Below the pieces are notes generated by a model. The model searched no databases. It worked only from the letters and a program-made list of their open reading frames with translations, and was not told the origin of the DNA. DNA of 64,000 bases. It comes from Rhodobacteraceae bacterium LNNU 3342. GTDB lineage: Bacteria > Pseudomonadota > Alphaproteobacteria > Rhodobacterales > Rhodobacteraceae. The position numbers were made by a program, and so were the translations under genes. Shown piece by piece: positions 19,678-28,809 of this stretch (position 1 is its first letter; every line of letters begins with the position of its first letter). The stretch covers positions 248,001 to 312,000 of the forward strand of contig VUAW01000002.1 of assembly GCA_008711135.1 (NCBI GenBank), read 5' to 3'.

Positions 19678-21126
19678 TCAGCCCCGCCAGAACCGGGGCA
19701 GGAACAGCACGAAGACGGCCAGAAGCTCCAGCCGGCCCAGCAGCATGGCAAAGATCATCAGCCACTTAGCCAGCACCGGAAAGGCATCGACCGCTCCGGT
19801 GGGCCCGACAAGCGGGCCAAAGACCGGGCCGATGTTGAACACCGCCGTCCACGCGGCGGTGATGGCCGTCAGCGTCTGCAGGCCCGTCATCGACAGCGCA
19901 ACCGCCGTTAGGCCAAAGGTCAGGATGAAGCCCGTGAACAGCACGATGACCGAGTTGATCACGTCCTCACCCACCGGGCGGCCGCCCAATCGCACCGGCG
20001 ACACGCGGTTCGGGCTCTGGATTCGGCGGATCTGAGCTTTCACCCCCTCCATCAGCACAAGGTAGCGGAACACCTTGATCGAGCATCCGGTCGAAGACGT
20101 GCAACCGCCGATCATCCCCACGATGATGATCAGCGTGAACGGGAACGATCCCCAGGCGCTGACATCGGCGCTGGCAAATCCTGTGCCGGAAAACAGCGTC
20201 ACAACGTTGAAGGTCGTATTCCGAACGACCGTCAGGAAATCCCCCTGCCCAGTCAGCATCCTGTAGGCCACCACCATCGCGACCGCATAGCCGATCCAGC
20301 GCAGATAGGCCCGGACCTGCAGGTCCCGGTAAAGCGGCCGGGCCGTCCCCGCGATCAGCTGCACATAACGGATGAACGGCAGGCTCGCCAGGATCGTGAA
20401 GACGACCGAAACATATTCTGGCGCGCCCTGAAATGCGATGAATGACGCGTCACGGGTGGAAAATCCGCCGGTCGCGATCGTCGTCAACGCATGGACCAGC
20501 GCGTCAAAGCCCGACATGCCTGCCATATGATAAGCGACAAGGCAGGCCACGGTCAGCGCCACGTAGATCTGGATCAGCCACGCAGAGATGTCGAGCGCCC
20601 GGGGAAGGATCTTGCCTAGCGTGTCGAACCCCTCGGAGCGGAAGAACTGCATCCCGCCGACCCGCATCACCGGCAGGAAGATCAACGCTACGATGACGAT
20701 CCCCAACCCGCCCAGCCACTGAAGCAACCCACGCCACAACAAGGTTCCCGCCGGCATGTCGTCCAGCCCCACGATGATGGTCGCGCCCGTCGTGGTCATG
20801 CCCGACATGGCTTCGAACATCGCGTCGGTGAAGGACGCGCCGGGCGCGCCAATGATGAAGGGCAGCGCGCCAAAGGCCGGCAGCGCCACCCAAACCCCGG
20901 TGGTCAGGACGAAGGACTGCTGGATGTTAAGCCCGCGGCCCAGGCTGTTTGAACAGGCCAGCGCAATCAGCCCGCCCGCCAGGCCGGTAATGATTGCGCA
21001 TTCCAGAAACACCATCCAATGCGGATCGCCCCGCATCATGTCGGCCAGCATGGGCAACAGCATCGCAGCCCCCAGGGCGGCGACCAAAAGGCCGATGACA
21101 TATCCGACGGGGCGCAGGTCAAACAT
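19678..21126 (-). CDS. trkH: Trk-type potassium uptake membrane subunit
   Basis: 482-residue inner-membrane K+ transporter with about ten to twelve hydrophobic segments. The four pore-loop signatures are recognisable (SGMTTTGATI, ATGGFSTRDAS, SGTGFASADVS, GGCTSSTGCSIKVFR), with the conserved filter glycines. The ATG at 21126 (MFDLRPVGYV) is preferred over one 12 codons earlier. No trkA lies nearby. It follows folE2 by 45 bases on the same strand and meets the convergent SPOR gene with no spacing. Confidence 0.95.
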   Translation of the reverse strand: MFDLRPVGYVIGLLVAALGAAMLLPMLADMMRGDPHWMVFLECAIITGLAGGLIALACSNSLGRGLNIQQSFVLTTGVWVALPAFGALPFIIGAPGASFTDAMFEAMSGMTTTGATIIVGLDDMPAGTLLWRGLLQWLGGLGIVIVALIFLPVMRVGGMQFFRSEGFDTLGKILPRALDISAWLIQIYVALTVACLVAYHMAGMSGFDALVHALTTIATGGFSTRDASFIAFQGAPEYVSVVFTILASLPFIRYVQLIAGTARPLYRDLQVRAYLRWIGYAVAMVVAYRMLTGQGDFLTVVRNTTFNVVTLFSGTGFASADVSAWGSFPFTLIIIVGMIGGCTSSTGCSIKVFRYLVLMEGVKAQIRRIQSPNRVSPVRLGGRPVGEDVINSVIVLFTGFILTFGLTAVALSMTGLQTLTAITAAWTAVFNIGPVFGPLVGPTGAVDAFPVLAKWLMIFAMLLGRLELLAVFVLFLPRFWRG

Positions 21127-21171
21127 CGGCGCAGGCTTGGCGCTGGCCGTGCAGCCTGTCAAGCCCGCCGA

Positions 21172-22254
21172 TCAGCCCACGTGGAAGAGTGTGTTGAAAA
21201 GCTTCGGATCGAGGCTTTCTGCAGCAAAGGTAGCCCCTTCGGTCAGGATGCTGACTGCGTCGTGGCTGTGCAGGCTTTCCTGGTGGCTGGCGATCACGCG
21301 GAAATCGCCGATCCGCGGGTCGCGCTGCAGTTCAGCGCAGAAGGACCGGGCCGCGTCCTCGACAAAGATCGGGTTCGCGGCGTTGAGCTCCGCAAAGGCC
21401 TGTTCATCCTCGCGCTTCACCATGACCTGCGTTTCGGTCGGTACGGCCGCGCGGCACAGATCGACAAGATCCTCGAACCACAGGCGGCTTTCGCCCAGAA
21501 GCTCCACCGAGATGCGGGCGACAGAGCGCTGCGAATGCGGCGTCGCGAGCTGCCCGCGGCTGCGCCGGGCATGTTCCGACAGTTCCAGCGAACAGGGACA
21601 GGTGGAACTGTAGACATAGTCGAGGTGCATGATCTTCTTGCGCCGACCTTCCTGTTCTACAAGCTCCAGCGCGATGTCGTAATACTGGTAGCCGTGCAGA
21701 CCGGACCGGAGCGAGGTGACCTTCATCGGGAAGGAAAACCGCATCTGGATCCGGGCGTCGCAACTGCCCAGATCGGCCTTGTAGTCGTCCAGCGCCGCCT
21801 GCACGACGTTGAAGCTGAAGGTTCGTTCCGCATGCACATAGAAGCTGCGCATGATGCGGGACATGTTGATGCCCTTCTTTTCCGCCCCAAGGCTGACCGT
21901 TCCGGTGACCGAGGTTTCAAGCGTCAGGTCGCCGTTGTCCCGGGTGTGGAACCGGATGGGCAGCCGGAAGTTGGAAATCCCAACATGCTGGATCTGCTGG
22001 CGCGCGCCCTTGATCAGGCTGGACGGCCCGTTCTGAAGGTCAGGAAGCGTCGCGCGATAGGCGACATCGGCAACGAAGTCGCGCGGATAGTCGCGCGCCA
22101 GATCCGGATAGGGCGCCTGCCCCGCCATGAACGGCGCCAGGGTGGCGACCTCGTCAACAGGGGCGGCTGCAGCCCAGCGCCGGATAAGCGCAAGCGCGGC
22201 CTCGACGTCCTGCCGGTCCGGGCGAAGGTCGATTTCGGGCGTCTGAATGTTCAT
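21172..22254 (-). CDS. folE2: GTP cyclohydrolase FolE2 (type IB)
   Basis: 360 residues; converts GTP to dihydroneopterin triphosphate, the first step of folate and queuosine synthesis. It is the COG1469 type, unrelated in sequence core to FolE: STCPCSLELSEHARR holds the active-site Cys, followed by ATPHSQRS. GGAGAAGG precedes the ATG at 22254; the frame is open to 22350 without family resemblance. Type IB enzymes work with metals other than zinc and are often Zur-controlled; I see no obvious Zur box. Confidence 0.96.
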   Translation of the reverse strand: MNIQTPEIDLRPDRQDVEAALALIRRWAAAAPVDEVATLAPFMAGQAPYPDLARDYPRDFVADVAYRATLPDLQNGPSSLIKGARQQIQHVGISNFRLPIRFHTRDNGDLTLETSVTGTVSLGAEKKGINMSRIMRSFYVHAERTFSFNVVQAALDDYKADLGSCDARIQMRFSFPMKVTSLRSGLHGYQYYDIALELVEQEGRRKKIMHLDYVYSSTCPCSLELSEHARRSRGQLATPHSQRSVARISVELLGESRLWFEDLVDLCRAAVPTETQVMVKREDEQAFAELNAANPIFVEDAARSFCAELQRDPRIGDFRVIASHQESLHSHDAVSILTEGATFAAESLDPKLFNTLFHVG

Positions 22255-22356
22255 GTCGTCCTTCTCCAGATGGGCGGCCCGCGCATAATGTGGGGATGCG
22301 GGGGCCGATGTCCAACCTGTTTGCGGCGAACCATCCGACTCTTGCGCCACTCGCGG

Positions 22357-23538
22357 TCAGATTGCGTCCAGCGCCTGCTTCAGGTCCGCGATCAGGTCGT
22401 CCGTATCCTCCAGCCCGATGCTGATCCGGATCAGGCCCGGGGTAATGCCCAGCGTGACCTTCTGATCTTCGGGCAGGCGCTGATGGGTCGTCGTCGCCGG
22501 ATGGGTGACAAGGCTTTTCGCGTCGCCCAGGTTGTTGGTGATCTTGAAGATCTCCAGCGCGTTGAGGAAGCGGAATGCGGCCTCTTTCCCGCCCTTCAGG
22601 TCGATGGAGATCACGGTGCCGCCTGCCTCCATCTGCGCCTTTGCCAAAGCCTGCTGCGGATGGCTGTCCAGGAACGGGTGCAGCACGCGCGACAGGCGCG
22701 GATCGCCCTCCAGCGCCTCGGCGATGGCTTGGGCGCTGGTAGCCTGCGCCCGTACCCGCAGGTCCAGCGTCTCAAGCCCCTTCAGCATCACCCACGCGTT
22801 GAACGGGCTCATCGAGCCGCCGGTGTGCTTCATATAGGTTTCGACCGTCTTCCGGATGTACTCTTTCTTACCGCAGATCACGCCACCAAGGCAGCGGCCC
22901 TGCCCGTCCACATGCTTGGTCGTGGAATAGACGATGACATCGGCCCCAAGTTCGACCGCGCGGGAATAGATCGGGGTGGCAAAGACATTGTCCACGACCA
23001 CCACTGCGCCCGCCGCATGGGCGATGTCTGCCACGGCGCGGATGTCGATGACCTCCAGCGTCGGGTTCGACACGCTCTCAAAGAACACTGCCTTGGTGTT
23101 CGGGCGCATCGCGGCCCGCCACTGGTCAAGATCGGTGCCGTCGACCAGCGTGATTTCCACGCCAAAACGGCCAAGGATTTCCTCAAGGATATAAAGGCAG
23201 GACCCAAACAGGGCACGCGCCGAAACGACATGGTCGCCCGCCCGCAGCATCGACACCAGCGCGCCGTTGACGGCGGCCATGCCCGACGCGGTGGCAAAGG
23301 CATCCTCGGTCCCCTCGATCGCGGCGATGCGGTCTTCCAGCATCGCGACCGTCGGGTTGCCATAGCGGGCATAGATGAATTCGTCCGGCCCCGGCTGCAC
23401 GAAGCGCGCTTCGGCCTGTTCCGCGGTTTCATATACGAAGCCCTGGGTCAGAAAGATCGCCTCGGACATCTCGCCGTACTGGCTGCGCCGGGCGCCCGTG
23501 TGAACCAGCTTCGTGCGTGTCTTCCAGTCCTGCGTCAT
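22357..23538 (-). CDS. metZ: O-succinylhomoserine sulfhydrylase
   Basis: 393-residue PLP enzyme of the Cys/Met metabolism family that makes homocysteine from O-succinylhomoserine and sulfide. The PLP-binding Lys lies in VYSTTKHVDGQG (about residue 210), with GMAAVNGAL and the C-terminal IRISIGLED typical of MetZ/MetY. The ATG at 23538 follows GGCAAGGACGA. Its 113-base leader holds a SAM-II riboswitch and a terminator, which fits methionine synthesis rather than cystathionine gamma-lyase activity. Confidence 0.93.
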   Translation of the reverse strand: MTQDWKTRTKLVHTGARRSQYGEMSEAIFLTQGFVYETAEQAEARFVQPGPDEFIYARYGNPTVAMLEDRIAAIEGTEDAFATASGMAAVNGALVSMLRAGDHVVSARALFGSCLYILEEILGRFGVEITLVDGTDLDQWRAAMRPNTKAVFFESVSNPTLEVIDIRAVADIAHAAGAVVVVDNVFATPIYSRAVELGADVIVYSTTKHVDGQGRCLGGVICGKKEYIRKTVETYMKHTGGSMSPFNAWVMLKGLETLDLRVRAQATSAQAIAEALEGDPRLSRVLHPFLDSHPQQALAKAQMEAGGTVISIDLKGGKEAAFRFLNALEIFKITNNLGDAKSLVTHPATTTHQRLPEDQKVTLGITPGLIRISIGLEDTDDLIADLKQALDAI

Positions 23539-23559
23539 GGCGTGTCGTCCTTGCCAATG

Positions 23560-23587
23560 AAAAACCCCCACCGGATCAAGGTGGGGG
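23560..23587 (-). terminator. Intrinsic terminator (attenuator) in the metZ leader
   Basis: On the minus strand CCCCCACC (23587-23580), loop TTGATCC, GGTGGGGG (23572-23565), then five T. The perfect 8-bp GC stem with a T-tract lies between the SAM-II aptamer and the metZ ATG, which is the layout of a transcription attenuator. Confidence 0.85.
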
Positions 23588-23597
23588 CCGTAACCCT

Positions 23598-23652
23598 GCC
23601 CTTTTAGCGGAATGTTTTCCGTGGCCCGCAATCCGGTGAACAAAGCGCCACC
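23598..23652 (-). ncRNA. SAM-II-type riboswitch upstream of metZ
   Basis: Read on the minus strand, the stem GTGGC/GCCAC encloses a loop with TTTG, ACCGG and ATTGC, followed by an A-rich linker (GGAAAACATTCC) and the 3' element GCTAAAAGGG. These are the conserved blocks, in order, of the SAM-II aptamer pseudoknot of alphaproteobacteria, which binds S-adenosylmethionine and shuts down methionine biosynthesis genes. Position before metZ is the expected one. Confidence 0.88.
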
Positions 23653-23657
23653 GCCCT

Positions 23658-23686
23658 GCGATAGACCCGCCGCGCGCCGTCGTCAA
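23658..23686 (-). promoter_or_regulatory. Sigma-70-like promoter of metZ
   Basis: On the minus strand: TTGACG (23686-23681), a 17-base spacer, TATCGC (23663-23658). Predicted transcription start is near 23651, exactly the 5' edge of the SAM-II stem. Confidence 0.6.
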
Positions 23687-23789
23687 CCAAGTTGCAGGCG
23701 GGCAACGTCACTTGGTTGTCACCACCGTTTAACCACGCTGTCGCCGCCGCGGGATAATCAGGCGGCGGATCTTGCAAGGGCGAGGCTAC

Positions 23790-24692
23790 ATGCCCCTGGT
23801 GCCGGTGACGCTGAACGACGACCTGGACCTGCCCGCCGCCACCGGGGACTTGCTTGGCGCGGCGATGGCCGATCTGCCCCCGCTGGCGCCGGTAGTCATC
23901 ATGATCCACGGTTTCCGCTATGATCCAGGCGATGCGCGGGTCGATCCGCATCGGGCGATCCTTGGCGCCGCGCCCCAACCGGGCGAGGTGTCCTGGCCCC
24001 GGCACCTGGGCCTTTTGCGCCCGGGGGCAGGATTGGGCGTCGCGCTGGGCTGGCCGGCGGCGGGCGGGCTGCGCGTGGCACACGGGCGGGCGGCCCGTGC
24101 GGGCGGGGCGCTTGCCCGGATGGTGGCCCTGATCCGGGCTGCCGATCCGGGGCGGCGGGTTGACCTGATCGCCCACAGCATGGGGGCCCGCGTGGCGCTG
24201 AGCGCCCTGCGGCAGGCGGCGCCCTACAGCCTGCGGCGCGTCATCCTGCTGGCCGGCGCCGCCTACCGATCCGAGGCGCTGGAGGCCCTTGCCGCCCCCG
24301 CGGGCCAGACGGCAGAGGTCGTCAACGTCACAGGACGCGAAAACGCGCTGTTCGACACCGTGGCCGAGTGGCTGCTCCCGGCGCAGGCGCGGTTCGACCG
24401 CATGATCGGGCGCGGGCTGCGGGACGCGCCGCCCCGCTGGCTCGACCTGCCGCTCGACCGGGCAGAGGTTTTGGCAGGGCTGGCGCGGCTTGGCCACAGG
24501 ATCGCGCCGCCGCGCCCCGTCTGCCACTGGAGCGGCTATCAGCGTCCCGGTGTCTTTGGCCTTTACCGGGCGCTGCTGGCGGCAGAGCCGCTGCCCCTTG
24601 GACGGCTGCGGGCGGTCCTGCCGCCGCCGCGGGCGCCGATCGCGCGGATGTCGTTGCAGCCCTTGCCCTCGGGCGGCAAAACCTCATCATAA
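23790..24692 (+). CDS. Alpha/beta hydrolase
   Basis: 300 residues, cytosolic (no signal peptide). VVIMIHGFRYDP near residue 40 is the oxyanion strand-turn, and the nucleophile elbow is LIAHSMGARVAL (about residue 135). The catalytic Asp/His candidates are less clear (GRENALFD; GHRIAP). GGGCGAGG lies before the ATG at 23790. A possible promoter is TTAACC-18-GATAAT at 23729-23758. Substrate unknown. Followed after 21 bases by a GST gene, probably one transcript. Confidence 0.8.
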   Translation: MPLVPVTLNDDLDLPAATGDLLGAAMADLPPLAPVVIMIHGFRYDPGDARVDPHRAILGAAPQPGEVSWPRHLGLLRPGAGLGVALGWPAAGGLRVAHGRAARAGGALARMVALIRAADPGRRVDLIAHSMGARVALSALRQAAPYSLRRVILLAGAAYRSEALEALAAPAGQTAEVVNVTGRENALFDTVAEWLLPAQARFDRMIGRGLRDAPPRWLDLPLDRAEVLAGLARLGHRIAPPRPVCHWSGYQRPGVFGLYRALLAAEPLPLGRLRAVLPPPRAPIARMSLQPLPSGGKTSS

Positions 24693-24713
24693 GCCGCGAA
24701 AGGGAGACTGCAC

Positions 24714-25418
24714 ATGACCCAACCCATCGACCTGTATTATTGGCCCACCCCGAACGGCTGGAAGATCTCCATCGCGCTGGAGGAAATGGGCCTGCCCTAC
24801 CAGGTGAAGCTGATCAACATCGGCGCGGGCGAGCAGTTCGCGCCCGAGTTCCTGAAGATCGCGCCGAACAACCGCATGCCGGCCATCGTGGACCCTGACG
24901 GGCCGGACGGGATGCCCATCTCGATCTTCGAAAGCGGGGCGATCCTGCAGTACCTGGCGCGCAAGACCGGCCGGTTCGGCGGCTCGAACGAACGGGAACG
25001 CGTGGCGGTGGAACAGTGGCTGATGTGGCAGATGGGCGGTGTAGGCCCCATGGCCGGGCAGGCGCATCACTTCCTGAAATACGCCCCGGCAATGGACCCG
25101 CCGAACGATCTTCCCTATGCCAAGAACCGCTACCGGAATGAAGTCGCGCGGCTTTACGGCGTGCTGGACCGCCGGCTGGCCGAAAGCGCCTATGTCGCGG
25201 GCGACTTCATCTCGATCGCCGATTTCGCGATCTGGCCATGGGCAATCTTGTGGGAAGGTCAGGAACAGACGCTGGACGACAAGCCGAACCTGACCCGCTG
25301 GCTGAACGAGCTTGCCGCCCGCCCCGGCTTCATCGCGGGCAAGGCCGTGGCAGAGGAACAGCGCAGCAGCCTTCAGGACGACCGGAAGGCCCAGCAGGTG
25401 CTGTTCGGCAAGCGCTAG
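24714..25418 (+). CDS. Glutathione S-transferase, YfcG/Ure2p-like (Nu class)
   Basis: 234 residues. N-terminal thioredoxin-like domain (IDLYYWPTPNGWKISIALEE, NRMPAIVDPDG, FESGAILQYLARKTGRFG) then an all-helical domain (YVAGDFISIADFAIWPW). The TPNG(W)K segment is characteristic of YfcG-type enzymes, which reduce disulfides with two bound glutathiones rather than conjugating them. AAGGGAGA precedes the ATG. In a likely operon with the hydrolase before it. Confidence 0.93.
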   Translation: MTQPIDLYYWPTPNGWKISIALEEMGLPYQVKLINIGAGEQFAPEFLKIAPNNRMPAIVDPDGPDGMPISIFESGAILQYLARKTGRFGGSNERERVAVEQWLMWQMGGVGPMAGQAHHFLKYAPAMDPPNDLPYAKNRYRNEVARLYGVLDRRLAESAYVAGDFISIADFAIWPWAILWEGQEQTLDDKPNLTRWLNELAARPGFIAGKAVAEEQRSSLQDDRKAQQVLFGKR

Positions 25419-25421
25419 GCG

Positions 25422-26039
25422 CTATGGGCGGGGCCCTTCGGGGCCCTCATCCCGATCAAGCCCGTGCGTCTGCATCAGGCGCGATTGGGACATGAAGAAG
25501 ATGAACATCGCGATGGTCAGGCCAAAGGTCTTGAAGTTGACCCAGGCATCGGTGGACATGGTGCGCCACACGACCTCGTTCGCGATGGCCAGCCCGGCAA
25601 AGAACAGCGCAAGCCTGCGGGTCAGGATCATCCAGCCTTCGGGACGCAGGGGCATCATGCCCTCCATCACGAACTGCAGCCAGGACTGGCCGCGCAGCAG
25701 CCCCACGCCCAGAACCGCGGCAAAGGCGAGGTAGATGATCGTCGGCTTGATCTTGAAGAACCGTTCATCGTTCAGCCAGACGGACATCCCCCCAAAGATG
25801 ACCACCAGCACCACGGTCACCACCTGCATCCGCGACAGATGCCCCGAAAGCCGCCAAAGGAGCGCGGTGGAGGCGACCATCACCGGAATGAAGGCGGCCG
25901 TCACGACGATGAAGCCGCTGTAATCCTGTCCCCCGATCCGGAAGGTTTCATCGCGCAGCATCAGATAGCCCACGAAAAAGGCCAGCACCGGCCCCAGTTC
26001 CAGCGCCATCTTGACGATCGGGTTCACCTGTCGCGTCAT
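25422..26039 (-). CDS. Inner-membrane protein of the YciB/IspZ (septation protein A) family
   Basis: 205 residues with five to six hydrophobic helices. MALELGPVLAFFVGY, a central FGGMSVWLNDERFFKIKPTI and NEVVWR...WVNFK are the family signature. YciB proteins influence envelope synthesis and septation. The ATG at 26039 is chosen because GGGGAA lies at the right distance; an ATG at 26051 lacks a ribosome site. It starts 14 bases after the DMT transporter stop and is probably co-transcribed. Confidence 0.9.
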   Translation of the reverse strand: MTRQVNPIVKMALELGPVLAFFVGYLMLRDETFRIGGQDYSGFIVVTAAFIPVMVASTALLWRLSGHLSRMQVVTVVLVVIFGGMSVWLNDERFFKIKPTIIYLAFAAVLGVGLLRGQSWLQFVMEGMMPLRPEGWMILTRRLALFFAGLAIANEVVWRTMSTDAWVNFKTFGLTIAMFIFFMSQSRLMQTHGLDRDEGPEGPRP

Positions 26040-26053
26040 CCTGTTCCCCATTC

Positions 26054-26950
26054 TTAGGCCGCAAACTGGACTATCACCGCCCCGGCCGCAATCAAAGCCA
26101 TAAGCGCAAGCCGCCGCGGACCCACGCGTTCGTTCAGCGCCAGCCATCCGATCGCCGCCGCAAAGACGGTGGAGGTTTCGCGCAGCACCGCCGCCTGCCC
26201 CACCTGCCCCAGCCGCGTCGCAAGCATGATCGACCCGAAGCTGAAGATCGCCACCACCGCCCCGATCAGGCCCCGCCGCAAGAGCGGCGCCACCGATGAA
26301 CTGGGCAGCGCCCGCCACTGGCGCCACGTCCAGATCGGCATGAAGAACCCGTCGATGAAGAAGAACCACGCCAGGAAGGTGAAGGGATCGGCAGTGGCCC
26401 GGATGCCATAGGCGTCATAGGTCGTGTAAAGCGCGACGAACGCACCGGTCAGAACCGCAAGCCCCAGCGCAGGAACCAGCGTGTCGCGATCCACCTGCAC
26501 ATGCACAAGATTATAGGCAGCAAGGCCGAAGATCCCCGCCAGCAGCACCGCCACCCCTAGCCATTGCCCGGCGGTGAACGTTTCGCCAAACAGCGCCCAG
26601 GCGCCAAAGACCGCGAAGAGGGGTCCAGTTCCCCGCACCACCGGATAGACGACCGTATAGGCCCCGCGCGTGTAGGCCATTGCCTGAAAGATCTTGTAGG
26701 CGGTGTGGATCAGGAAGGCCCCGAAAAAGATCGGCCACATGTGCGGTTCCGGCCAGGGCACAAGGAACAGGAACGGCAGCGCGATCAGCATGTAGAAGAA
26801 ATCCATCGCCGCCCGGCTGATCCACGGGTCGTGGCGCCCCTTCTGCAGAGCGCCAAAAACCGCGTGCAGGAAGGCCGCCAGCAGCGCAAGCGCCAGCGCC
26901 ACATGCTGGCCGGTCGCCGTGCCTTCAAGTTCCGTGATCCAGCCGCTCAT
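26054..26950 (-). CDS. DMT-superfamily (EamA) transporter
   Basis: 298 residues with ten predicted membrane helices in two repeats. The second repeat ends with LRETSTVFAAAIGWLALNERVGPRRLALMALIAAG split over two helices, the usual EamA pattern. Expected to move small metabolites across the inner membrane; the substrate is unknown. Divergent from the MgtC gene and upstream of yciB. Confidence 0.88.
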   Translation of the reverse strand: MSGWITELEGTATGQHVALALALLAAFLHAVFGALQKGRHDPWISRAAMDFFYMLIALPFLFLVPWPEPHMWPIFFGAFLIHTAYKIFQAMAYTRGAYTVVYPVVRGTGPLFAVFGAWALFGETFTAGQWLGVAVLLAGIFGLAAYNLVHVQVDRDTLVPALGLAVLTGAFVALYTTYDAYGIRATADPFTFLAWFFFIDGFFMPIWTWRQWRALPSSSVAPLLRRGLIGAVVAIFSFGSIMLATRLGQVGQAAVLRETSTVFAAAIGWLALNERVGPRRLALMALIAAGAVIVQFAA

Positions 26951-27009
26951 GCAGGAACCGCCGCGTCTTGGGCCGCGTTAGCCTTCATCCCGAACCGAGA
27001 GCTGCCGCC

Positions 27010-27531
27010 ATGATGGACGCGTTCATTGCCGACTTCAAATGGTCCTTCGAGGCCCTGCGCGTGGAAACCGCAGTCGTCCGGATGATAGCCTCTGTCGTGC
27101 TTGGCGCGGCAATCGGGCTGGAGCGTGAATACCACGCCCATTCCGCCGGACTGCGCACCCATATCATGATCGCGCTGGCCGCGTGCCTGTTCACCCTCAT
27201 CGCCTTTGAACTGATCACCGTCGAGGTGGGCGGCAACGCCGACCTGCAGACCGACCCCCTTCGCCTGATCGAGGCGGTGACCGCGGGCGTGGCGTTCCTG
27301 GCCGCGGGGTCCATCATCACCTCTCGCGGCCGGGTTCATGGGCTGACGACGGGGGCCGGCATGTGGCTTGCCGGTGCGATCGGCCTTGCCTGCGGATCCG
27401 GGCGTATCCTTCTGGCGCTTATGGCAACGCTGGTGGCGCTGATCGTGCTGTCTCTCCTCCGGAGCGTGTCGAACGCCATAGCGCGCCGGGCCGCAGCCGT
27501 GGGCGAGCCGCCGCCCATCAAGGACGACTGA
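27010..27531 (+). CDS. MgtC/SapB-family membrane protein
   Basis: 173 residues with four to five hydrophobic segments. MIASVVLGAAIGLERE(Y) and the AGLRTHIMIALAACLFTL helix are the MgtC signature, and AVTAGVAFLAAGSI...GLTTGAGMWLAGAIGLA is the second half. It lacks the long cytosolic C-terminal ACT-like domain of full MgtC, like the short SapB group. Role in Mg limitation or F-type ATPase control is known for MgtC proper, not shown here. Two adjacent ATGs (27010, 27013) could serve. Confidence 0.88.
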   Translation: MMDAFIADFKWSFEALRVETAVVRMIASVVLGAAIGLEREYHAHSAGLRTHIMIALAACLFTLIAFELITVEVGGNADLQTDPLRLIEAVTAGVAFLAAGSIITSRGRVHGLTTGAGMWLAGAIGLACGSGRILLALMATLVALIVLSLLRSVSNAIARRAAAVGEPPPIKDD

Positions 27532-27540
27532 ACCCACCCC

Positions 27541-28647
27541 TCAGGCCCGTCCGCCGGCAGCGCCGGTCAGGGCGCGGGCGAAATCCTCCGGGTCGAAAGG
27601 TTGCAGGTCGTCGATCTGTTCGCCTACGCCGATCGCGTGGATCGGCAGCCCGAACCGGTCGGCCAGCGCGACCAGAACCCCGCCCCGCGCCGTCCCGTCC
27701 AGCTTGGTCATCACCAAGCCCGTCACATCGGCCAGCTTGCGGAAGGTTTCCACCTGGCTCAGCGCGTTCTGGCCGGTTGTCGCATCCAGCACCAGGACCG
27801 TGTTGTGCGGGGCCGAAGGGTCCTTCTTGCGGATGACGCGCACGATCTTGGCCAATTCCTCCATCAGGTCGGCCCGATTCTGCAGCCGGCCCGCGGTGTC
27901 GATCATCAGGAGGTCGGCGCCCTCTTCCTGCGCCTTGGTCATGGCATCAAAGGCAAGACTGGCCGGGTCAGAACCCTCGGGCGCGGTCAGCACCGGCACG
28001 CCGGCGCGTTCGCCCCAGACCTGAAGCTGTTCGACCGCGGCGGCGCGGAACGTGTCCCCCGCGGCGATCACCACCTTCTTGCCTGCTGCGCGGAACTGGC
28101 TGGCCAGCTTGCCGATCGTTGTCGTCTTGCCCGAGCCGTTGACGCCTACTACCAGCACCACCTGCGGGCGCGAGGGGTACAGCGGCAGCGGCCGCGCCAC
28201 CGGCTCCATGATCCGGGCAATCTCGTCCGCAAGAAGCTGGCGGATCTCTTCGACTGAAAGGCGCTTGCCGAATCTGCCCTCAGCCAAGTTAGCCGTCACG
28301 CGCAGTGCAGTGTCCACGCCCATGTCGGCCTGAATCAGCAGTTCCTCAAGGCTTTCGAGCATCGCGTCGTCAAGTACGCGGCGTGGCGCTTCCTCGCGGC
28401 CGAAAAGGCGGCCCAGCATCCCACCGCGACCGGCGGCAGGGTCCTCTTCGACCTGCGCAGGGGGGTGCGGCGGGGCTGGCGCGGGCGCAGGTTCGGGTAT
28501 CCGTGCAGGGGGGGGCGGTGTTTCCGCCACCGGCGCAGGGGCCGCGGGCGGCGTTTCCGCGCCTTCCTCAACCAGCGCCTCAAGCCCCTCGCCCAGGCGC
28601 GAGGAGGACTTGAACATCCGGTCCTTGAGCTTCTTGAAGAACGACAT
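27541..28647 (-). CDS. ftsY: Signal recognition particle receptor FtsY
   Basis: 368 residues. An acidic, proline/alanine-rich N-terminal region (about 25-75) replaces the long A domain. Then comes the N domain and the GTPase G domain: GVNGSGKTTTIGKLA (about 170), DTFRAAAVEQL, DTAGRLQN, TKLDGTARGG. It docks SRP-ribosome complexes at the inner membrane for SecYEG insertion. Convergent with the MgtC gene 9 bases away, and divergent from a small exported protein. Confidence 0.98.
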   Translation of the reverse strand: MSFFKKLKDRMFKSSSRLGEGLEALVEEGAETPPAAPAPVAETPPPPARIPEPAPAPAPPHPPAQVEEDPAAGRGGMLGRLFGREEAPRRVLDDAMLESLEELLIQADMGVDTALRVTANLAEGRFGKRLSVEEIRQLLADEIARIMEPVARPLPLYPSRPQVVLVVGVNGSGKTTTIGKLASQFRAAGKKVVIAAGDTFRAAAVEQLQVWGERAGVPVLTAPEGSDPASLAFDAMTKAQEEGADLLMIDTAGRLQNRADLMEELAKIVRVIRKKDPSAPHNTVLVLDATTGQNALSQVETFRKLADVTGLVMTKLDGTARGGVLVALADRFGLPIHAIGVGEQIDDLQPFDPEDFARALTGAAGGRA

Positions 28648-28809
28648 GGCTTTCCCCCAGGCGCGGCACGGCCTTGATCCCCAGCTAATACAGGCGTTCC
28701 CCGGATGGAAGACCGCGGCCCATCAAAAGCGGGGCGATGTTCGGCTGCGCTGGCATCAAGGCACCTGATCTGGCAGGGTGAAACATGACGAAACCGGAAG
28801 GAGCCCCCG

